DNA of 64,000 nt from NCBI GenBank assembly GCA_965203855.1, contig CBDBDN010000005.1, forward strand, positions 434,001 to 498,000, given 5' to 3'. The stretch is from Bin87 sp965203855 (GTDB taxonomy: Bacteria > Chloroflexota > Dehalococcoidia > Lucifugimonadales > UBA3495). The notes beneath the pieces were generated by a model. It did no database searches. It was not told where the DNA came from and worked only from the letters and a program-made list of their open reading frames with translations. Numbering within the stretch: the stretch's first letter is position 1; each line of letters opens with the position of its first letter. This document shows, piece after piece, positions 59,236 through 64,000 of this stretch. Made by a program: the position numbers and the translations under genes.

Positions 59236-60207
59236 ATGAAAGCAGCTCAGCTCGTTGCCCCCAAGCGTTGGGAGTTCACCGACATTGACACGCCTGCGCC
59301 CGCCGACGGCCAAGTTCTCGTCAAAATGGAGCGCGTCAGCGTTTGCGGCTCCGACATTCGCCACACTTACGGCCCGGTGCTGGAGGAGGAACGCTACCCG
59401 CTGCCGCCCTGCCGGGGCGCCCACGAACTGGCCGGCGTCATCGTGGACAGCAAGACGGACGAGTTTCACGAAGGCCAGCGCGTCATCGTCATTCCCTACT
59501 CCGGCACCGGCGGCCTCTGCGAATACATTGTCTCCGAACCGGGGCGCATCGCCGTGCTGCCCGAATACGGCGGCCTGGACGAATGGGTTATGTGCCAGCC
59601 CCCCGGCACCGTGCTGTATTCCTGCCGGCAGCTGGGCAGCCCCTTGCAGCAGAACATTCTGATTTTCGGGCAGGGCAGCATCGGCCTCAGCTTTACGATG
59701 ATCCTTTCCCGGATGGGCGCCCGCAGCGTCATCGTGGTGGACCCGCTGGACTACCGCCTGGAGAAGTCCAAGGAAATGGGCTCCACGCACCGCATCAACC
59801 CCGACCGGCAGGATGTGGGCGAGGCGGTAATGGAAATCACCAAAGGGCGCGGCCCCGACATCTGCATTGAGGCGGCCGGCTATCCCGACACGCTGAACGA
59901 CTGCTTCCGGCACATTCGGCAGTTCGGGCAGGTTATCGTGTTCGGCGTGCAGAGCGACCATATGGTGCCGATTGAGCATAACCTGTGGATGGACAAGCAG
60001 CCGCGCATCATTCCGACTACCGGCGCCCGCAGCGGCGACCCCATCAGCCAGATCCAGGATATGGTTGACCTGCGCGACCGCGGCTGGGCCGACCCTGCCG
60101 AGATGATTACCCACCGCGTCGGCTTTTCCGAAATCCAGCAGGCTTACGATATGTACGAGCAGCGGCTGGACAATGTCATCAAAGTGGTGATGGACGTGAA
60201 CGGCTGA
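59236..60207 (+). CDS. Zinc-alcohol-dehydrogenase-like MDR oxidoreductase
   Basis: A 323-residue medium-chain dehydrogenase. N-terminal GroES-like domain with Cys37 and Asp40 in VSVCGSDIRHTYGP and the His/Glu of RGAHELAG, equivalent to the catalytic zinc site; the structural-zinc four-Cys lobe is absent, as the shortened length shows. The Rossmann domain has NILIFGQGSIGLSFTMIL. ICIEAAGYPDTLNDCFRHI resembles sorbitol/threonine dehydrogenase relatives. Substrate unknown, likely a polyol or sugar alcohol. AAGGAGC precedes the ATG. Confidence 0.9.
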   Translation: MKAAQLVAPKRWEFTDIDTPAPADGQVLVKMERVSVCGSDIRHTYGPVLEEERYPLPPCRGAHELAGVIVDSKTDEFHEGQRVIVIPYSGTGGLCEYIVSEPGRIAVLPEYGGLDEWVMCQPPGTVLYSCRQLGSPLQQNILIFGQGSIGLSFTMILSRMGARSVIVVDPLDYRLEKSKEMGSTHRINPDRQDVGEAVMEITKGRGPDICIEAAGYPDTLNDCFRHIRQFGQVIVFGVQSDHMVPIEHNLWMDKQPRIIPTTGARSGDPISQIQDMVDLRDRGWADPAEMITHRVGFSEIQQAYDMYEQRLDNVIKVVMDVNG

Positions 60208-60250
60208 ACGCTGCCGTGCCCGCGCCCATTACTTTCCCGCATCCGGCCCG

Positions 60251-61339
60251 ATGACACCGGAAAATGGCAGCGGCGCGCGCCGCGCGGCGGCTCCCCCGGA
60301 TTTTACTCCGGGGGAGCGCATTCGCCTGGCGCGAGAGAACCTGTGCCTGGCGATGTCGCTTTTTGCGGCATCGCACCAGGGGCTGATTACCACCTCTTTT
60401 GTGCATCCCGCCGTTGCGCTGCGCCGGCCCACCGGGGAGGTTATAGACTCCTACGCCCGGCTGGAACTGCCCGACGACCCGGCACTGGTGCGCTGCGCCG
60501 GCAATCAGGTGCGCGGCGCTTTCGTCCTGTCCGTGCTGCAAACCGAGCGTGAGCTGGCCGGCCGGTTTGGCGAACCGTCGGAATCATCCGACCGGCCCGC
60601 TGCTGACGCCGACTTGCACGCCGCCCGCTGCGCCGTTTATCTGCTGGCCCGCAGCGTAGAGCGTAGCCTGATTGCCCCCGTATGGGATGTTCCCGCCGCC
60701 TATGCCCGCCGCTACGCCGTACCCAACCCGGACTTTACCCTGGACGCCGCCGGTTTGGACGGACGGGAAGTGCGCTGGGAACATTTCGGCGGCCTCCCCC
60801 GCTATCTGGATTTGACGCTCTACCTGTCCCGGCGGCTGGACGGATACGGATACGCCGCCGGCAGTTCCGACAGCTATGGCTATGGCGCGGTAGAACGGCT
60901 GGCCGCCCGTCCGGCAACAGAGGCGGCCGCATCCGGGCCGGCCGGCGTCCGTCCCGGCTATGGCGCCGGCGCCGGACGCCGGCACCAGCAACAGCGCGCC
61001 GGCGCCAACCCGTCCGGCCCTGGATTCAGCTCCGGCAATGATGCCGCTGCCGGCTGGATTCCCCCCGACGGCAGCGATGCGCCGCCCATCGTCATTGCCG
61101 CATCGGCGGCGGCGCCCGGCCCGGTGGCCGACTTCGTATCCGACGCCTGCGCTACCGGCGGCAAGGCGATGACTTTGGCCGGCGAACTTTATACCTGCTA
61201 CGCCCGCTGGTGCCTGGACAACGGGTATCTGGCCGTCAGCCAGCGCAAATTCGGCCTGGAGCTGGCCGCCGGCGGCTACGAGCGCAAGCGACGCGGCAAA
61301 GGCAAACACTGGTGGATGGGCCTGCAACCGCGCGACTAG
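60251..61339 (+). CDS. Protein with D5-primase-like C-terminal winged helix
   Basis: A 362-residue protein. The last ~70 residues (VADFVSDACATGGKAMTLAG, then ELYTCYARWCLDNGYLAVSQ, KFGLELAAGGYERKRRGKGK, HWWMGL) match the C-terminal winged helix of phage/plasmid D5-like primase-helicases. The first ~190 residues (SLFAASHQGLITTSFVHPAV, ALRRPTGEVIDSYARLELPD) are not recognised. A Gly/Ala/Ser-rich linker joins them. No helicase motifs are present, so it is not a full primase. Possibly phage- or plasmid-derived. No clear ribosome binding site at the ATG. Confidence 0.6.
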   Translation: MTPENGSGARRAAAPPDFTPGERIRLARENLCLAMSLFAASHQGLITTSFVHPAVALRRPTGEVIDSYARLELPDDPALVRCAGNQVRGAFVLSVLQTERELAGRFGEPSESSDRPAADADLHAARCAVYLLARSVERSLIAPVWDVPAAYARRYAVPNPDFTLDAAGLDGREVRWEHFGGLPRYLDLTLYLSRRLDGYGYAAGSSDSYGYGAVERLAARPATEAAASGPAGVRPGYGAGAGRRHQQQRAGANPSGPGFSSGNDAAAGWIPPDGSDAPPIVIAASAAAPGPVADFVSDACATGGKAMTLAGELYTCYARWCLDNGYLAVSQRKFGLELAAGGYERKRRGKGKHWWMGLQPRD

Positions 61340-61357
61340 AAAATATCAATGTGCGTC

Positions 61358-61377
61358 ATTCCGGCGCAAGCCGGAAT
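61358..61377. repeat. Palindromic repeat element
   Basis: Single copy with core ATTCCGGCGCAAGCCGGAAT just after the D5-like gene. The rest of the 61340-61598 gap shows only degenerate GGCAGGATGGGG-type sequence and no gene. Confidence 0.85.
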
Positions 61378-61598
61378 CCCTCCGACTAATGGCCGTATGA
61401 CGGGATTTGGCAATGATGCCGACGGGCAGGATGGGGATGTTTGGAATTATGGAATGGATGCAGGCGCTGAGGCGGATTTCAGGGGCATTCGTTACATAAG
61501 CGTTACATTGGCGCAAAACCGGCGAAACATTGCGGCGGCATACTGGCACTATCACCAATCGGGGCTGTCCCCCATCCTGCCTGCTGGAGAACGCTGAA

Positions 61599-61760
61599 AT
61601 GATTGCCATTGCCGCCGCCGCCGCTTTTGTCGGACTGTTTGCTCTCTGGGTTATCCTGCCCCGGTTTATCCTGCGCCGCCATGACAACAGCGTGCGCCGC
61701 GTCTCTGCCAACCCCATCCCGCAGGCGCAGGACGATTTTGCGCCGCAAGCCGCCGACTAG
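61599..61760 (+). CDS. Small single-pass membrane protein, 53 residues
   Basis: Starts MIAIAAAAAFVGLFALWVIL with GGAG upstream, followed by PRFILRRHDNSVRRVSANPI and an acidic end. The hydrophobic segment with a following Arg-rich stretch fits a tail-out, cytoplasm-in single helix. It ends 40 bp before a terminator, supporting a real gene. Function unknown. Confidence 0.6.
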   Translation: MIAIAAAAAFVGLFALWVILPRFILRRHDNSVRRVSANPIPQAQDDFAPQAAD

Positions 61761-61800
61761 CCGGCCGCTGTCGCGTTTCCATTCGCACCCCGTCTATTGC

Positions 61801-61830
61801 AACCCTCCCCTGTACGGGGGAGGGTTTTTA
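61801..61830 (+). terminator. Rho-independent terminator
   Basis: AACCCTCCCC pairs with GGGGGAGGGTT around a short loop and is followed by TTTTTA. It closes the unit containing the small membrane protein. Reading the minus strand, no gene ends here. Confidence 0.85.
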
Positions 61831-61956
61831 GTTATCTCAGACGGCTAGCAAGATCCCGTCTATTCCATCCCATATCCGCGCTCCGGCAAGCAAGTGGCGC
61901 ATTTCGCAAGTTGGTGCGATAATGCGGGCGATGCCAACTGACCAGGAGCAACCGGA

Positions 61957-62304
61957 ATGACTACGCCCCTGCCGCTATTGTCCGGCGGCGCTGATACTGC
62001 TGCCGATAGCGCACCCGAACCCGCCACGGCGGGCATTACCGTCAAAACCGGCCCGGAGTTGGCCCGGGTGCAGGTATCTTGCCAGCATCAGAGCGGCCTC
62101 ATTTACGTCGTACCCGGCGACCGCAGCTGGGTGTGCAGCGACGAGCTGCGTCCGGCACACGCGCTGGCCGGATTTTTCCGGGAACTGATTGCGTTGGACG
62201 ACCCGCGCGTGGCCGGACTGATGCAGCAGTGGGGCCTCTACTACCGCAGCCTGCCTCTGGATGCGGACGTTGCTGAAAACGCTGCCGACGCTGCGGACGG
62301 CTAG
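61957..62304 (+). CDS. Hypothetical protein, 115 residues
   Basis: Starts MTTPLPLLSGGADTAADSAP with AGGAG upstream. The core reads VQVSCQHQSGLIYVVPGDRS, then CSDELRPAHALAGFFRELIA and GLYYRSLPLDADV. It is mixed beta/alpha with two cysteines. No signal peptide or membrane segment. Not recognised. It follows a terminator and so has its own promoter, perhaps the GATAAT at 61919-61924. Confidence 0.6.
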   Translation: MTTPLPLLSGGADTAADSAPEPATAGITVKTGPELARVQVSCQHQSGLIYVVPGDRSWVCSDELRPAHALAGFFRELIALDDPRVAGLMQQWGLYYRSLPLDADVAENAADAADG

Positions 62305-62390
62305 GCTTGGCGGCAGAGCTTGCCCGTCTGTTCCGATGCCGAGCAAAGGAGCCGGTCGGCGAAGGGTTCGGCTTTCCTCTGAGCCATAGA

Positions 62391-62465
62391 TTCCGGCTTG
62401 CGCCGGAATGACGGGATACACGCCGGAATGACGGGATACGCGCCGGAATGGCGGATACACGCCCG
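62391..62465. repeat. Palindromic repeat with 20-bp tail array
   Basis: A palindromic core at about 62393-62410 is followed by three tail units of the form CCGGAATGACGGGATACACG. No gene is seen between 62305 and 62716. Confidence 0.85.
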
Positions 62466-62629
62466 AACCGCCTGGATCCAAACGCAGCGGGCCGGGCGGC
62501 GATGGCGATATTGGCAATATCGCGCACAATTGCCCCGTTCTAGTTATGTAATCGCAAATTGAACTGCGAAAAGCGGTAAAACGAGGCGGTTTTCGTAATC
62601 AAGGGGCGTTTTTGGACGCTTTTTAGTAT

Positions 62630-62658
62630 TTGACACCCCCGATAAGGCGGGCTACACT
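62630..62658 (+). promoter_or_regulatory. Strong sigma-70-like promoter, TTGACA-17 bp-TACACT
   Basis: A perfect TTGACA at 62630-62635 and TACACT at 62653-62658 have the ideal 17-bp spacing. It is the best promoter in the window. It is preceded by a short GGCGT/ACGC hairpin with T-run (about 62606-62625) that may end upstream transcription. Confidence 0.85.
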
Positions 62659-62716
62659 GCCTCTAATCAAAGCAGGTCTGCACGACCATCAACCTGCCCT
62701 TAATCAAGGAGGCCAT

Positions 62717-62887
62717 ATGAGTGCAGCCGCGCCGCGAGCGCACATCGACTTACCGGAGCCGTACTCGGTACGGTTCCATCAAACCGGGAAGCCCAACGCG
62801 GGCTTTCCGCTCTGCGGCACCGTGGAGCGCGTCCAGATGCGCCGGTTCCGCGCCCGTCCCAAGCACCGGCTCCCCTGCGAGCCCTAG
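62717..62887 (+). CDS. Small basic protein, 56 residues, upstream of panD
   Basis: Starts at ATG after AAGGAGGCC, 58 bp downstream of the strong promoter. The product begins MSAAAPRAHIDLPEPYSVRF and ends in an Arg-rich stretch (RMRRFRARPKHRL-like, VQMRRFRARPKH). Good initiation signals, but no family recognised. It is followed by two hairpins and then panD, so it could be a leader peptide, a small protein, or both. Confidence 0.55.
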   Translation: MSAAAPRAHIDLPEPYSVRFHQTGKPNAGFPLCGTVERVQMRRFRARPKHRLPCEP

Positions 62888-62902
62888 CTGCTTGCGCTGA
62901 CT

Positions 62903-62983
62903 GCGAGCGGCGGGAACAGCATCCCGCCCAAAGCTCGCCTCTTTTCTCCCTCCGTGATTTGCCGCCGGCGTGTCATGCGCCGG
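62903..62983 (+). ncRNA. Two hairpins between small ORF and panD, candidate cis-regulatory structure or attenuator
   Basis: First structure: outer GCGAGC (62903-62908) with GCTCGC (62933-62938) and inner GGCGGGA with TCCCGCC, then a pyrimidine/T-rich run (CTCTTTTCTCCCTCC). Second: CCGGCG (62965-62970) with CGCCGG (62978-62983). The first followed by T-rich sequence resembles a terminator or attenuator. No known riboswitch class was recognised. Confidence 0.5.
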
Positions 62984-63130
62984 GGTAGGGGCTCGCTTTA
63001 ACTGCGGCCTCTGCGAATGGGCATTGCACGGAGGAGCATCGCCTACCATACCGGCAATGACGCTTGTTGCCGGCTGCGGGCGCAGCATACCGCATCGTCT
63101 GCCGCGCCGCCAATCACAAAGGAGCTCAAT

Positions 63131-63511
63131 ATGCGCGAGATCTTACGATCCAAGATTCACCGCTGCTGGGTAACCGGGTCCAACCTGGAGTACGTCGGCA
63201 GCATCATCATTGACCGGGAGTTGATGGAAAAGGCCGACATCTGGGAGTTTGAGAAAGTGGTGGTCTGCAACGCCAGCAACGGGCAGCGCTGGGAGACCTA
63301 CGCCCTGCCCGGCGAGCGCGGCAGCGGCACCATATCCGTCCAGGGGCCGGGCGCCCGCCTCTGCCACAAGGGCGACTGCCTGGTCATCCTGTCCTACGAA
63401 GTTACCGACCACCCGGTGGAACAGAAAATGATTCTCACCGACGAGAACAACCACTTCCTGGAATACATCGAAGGGGCAATGTATGCCGAACCTATCCTCG
63501 CGCTTTTCTGA
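63131..63511 (+). CDS. panD: Aspartate 1-decarboxylase
   Basis: Makes beta-alanine for pantothenate and CoA. The pyruvoyl enzyme self-cleaves at Gly-Ser: here Gly23-Ser24 in NLEYVGSIIIDRELMEKADI. Other family motifs are KSKIHR-like RSKIHR near 6-11, NGQRWETYALPGERGSGTI, ARLCHKGDCLVILSYE. 126 residues, normal length. AAAGGAG precedes the ATG. Neither panB nor panC is in the window. It overlaps the next methyltransferase by 29 bp. Confidence 0.96.
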   Translation: MREILRSKIHRCWVTGSNLEYVGSIIIDRELMEKADIWEFEKVVVCNASNGQRWETYALPGERGSGTISVQGPGARLCHKGDCLVILSYEVTDHPVEQKMILTDENNHFLEYIEGAMYAEPILALF

Positions 63512-64000
63512 GCGCGACACCGAACAGTACTACGACGCCGAGGATGATCTTTACCGGTCTTTCTGGGACGCCGAGGGCAGCCTGCACTGGGGGGTCTTTG
63601 ACGGGCGGGGCAGCAATGCGGCGGTCGGATCCGACGGATCCGGAGCCGGCGATGGCGCGGAGGTGCGGAGCCGCTTTATGGCGGCCTGCTCCCGCCTCAA
63701 CGAGATAATGCTGGCCAACGCCGGCATTGACGGCGCGGCGCGGGTGCTGGACCTGGGCTGCGGCAACGGCAATACCGCAACCTGGCTTTGCCGCACTACC
63801 GGCGCCAGCGTTACCGGCATTGACCTCAGCGGCGTCCGCATTGACAACGCTGTCGCCGCTCTGGCCAATGTCCCGGAACTGGCAGAACGGCTGGCCTTTG
63901 AGAAAGCGTCGGCTACCGACCTGCCTTTCGCCGACGGGTCGTTCACCCATATTTGGAGCCAGGCCACCATCTACCATATCCCCGACAAAGCGCGGACGCT
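63483..64000 (+). CDS. SAM-dependent methyltransferase, 3' end outside window
   Basis: Starts MPNLSSRFSERDTEQYYDAE inside the end of panD (29-bp overlap) and runs to the window edge. Class I methyltransferase motif I is VLDLGCGNGNTATWL near residue 89, then SVTGIDLSGVRIDNAV and the post-motif LPFADGSFTHIWSQATIYHI. The YYDxxDDxYRxxW start is typical of sarcosine/dimethylglycine-type or small-molecule methyltransferases that make betaines and sterol-like products. Start chosen at the overlapping ATG because the conserved N-terminus begins right there. Confidence 0.85.
   Translation, partial: MPNLSSRFSERDTEQYYDAEDDLYRSFWDAEGSLHWGVFDGRGSNAAVGSDGSGAGDGAEVRSRFMAACSRLNEIMLANAGIDGAARVLDLGCGNGNTATWLCRTTGASVTGIDLSGVRIDNAVAALANVPELAERLAFEKASATDLPFADGSFTHIWSQATIYHIPDKART

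Overview
This is a GC-rich bacterial chromosome segment with mostly short intergenic gaps, AAGGAGG-type ribosome binding sites and sigma-70-like promoters. The mix of luciferase-like F420/flavin monooxygenases, NAD-dependent epimerases, Uma2 nucleases, DUF58/MoxR genes, proline/threonine-linked secreted proteins and many small toxin-antitoxin modules suggests a member of the Chloroflexota, possibly a marine or host-associated lineage. That assignment is an inference from gene content: no rRNA, tRNA or ribosomal marker gene is visible. The window is full of short palindromic repeats built on the core ATTCCGGCTTGCGCCGGAAT and tandem arrays of its tail. Together with decayed transposases and several frameshifted genes, they point to a plastic, repeat-driven genome.

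Layout. 1-4944: a Zn/Mn-type ABC importer (binding protein, ATPase, permease) followed by a His-rich MFS transporter, with repeat arrays in the gaps. 5181-9326: cupin, small conserved protein, HAD hydrolase, MFS exporter, SDR. 9728-17026 (minus strand): metallopeptidase lipoprotein, peptidyl-tRNA hydrolase, an orphan molybdenum hydroxylase large subunit, an 'EGR-tail' membrane protein with a partial duplicate, and a NUDT6-like Nudix hydrolase. 17296-26283: trans-aconitate methyltransferase, epimerase, duplicated membrane/coiled-coil genes, two uncharacterised divergent genes, an LLM oxidoreductase and a PIN toxin with an unusual two-module partner. 26394-35313: frameshifted sugar dehydrogenase, a double-headed HSL-type esterase, a decayed RCC1-repeat protein, a TIR-like candidate defence protein, and a chimeric gene carrying the duplicated 5' end of a nearby GSA-aminotransferase-like gene.

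35834-49381: VapBC-like pair with broken toxin, radical SAM/MOSC pair, IS5 and IS30 remnants, ACT protein, histidine-decarboxylase-like enzyme, HicBA lodged inside a moxR-DUF58 operon, a quinone reductase and a RelE/HigB-like toxin with an unfamiliar partner. 49468-64000: cupin, CoA-binding protein, EGR-tail duplicates, a frameshifted CAP-domain lipoprotein, epimerase, a HepT/MNT module whose MNT antitoxin is a fusion of two degenerate nucleotidyltransferase domains, LLM oxidoreductase, four tandem Uma2 genes, a zinc-alcohol-dehydrogenase-like enzyme, a D5-type winged-helix protein, and a strong promoter leading through a 56-residue ORF and two hairpins to panD and a methyltransferase cut by the window edge.

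The most promising leads for something undescribed are the double-MNT/HepT module (54341-55268), the TIR-like protein (31780-32883), the two-module partner of the PIN toxin (25118-26283), the 5'-end gene duplication (33036-33145 copied from 33959-34068), and the structured leader upstream of panD. Calls come from reading sequence motifs and from memory of the families; no database search was run.
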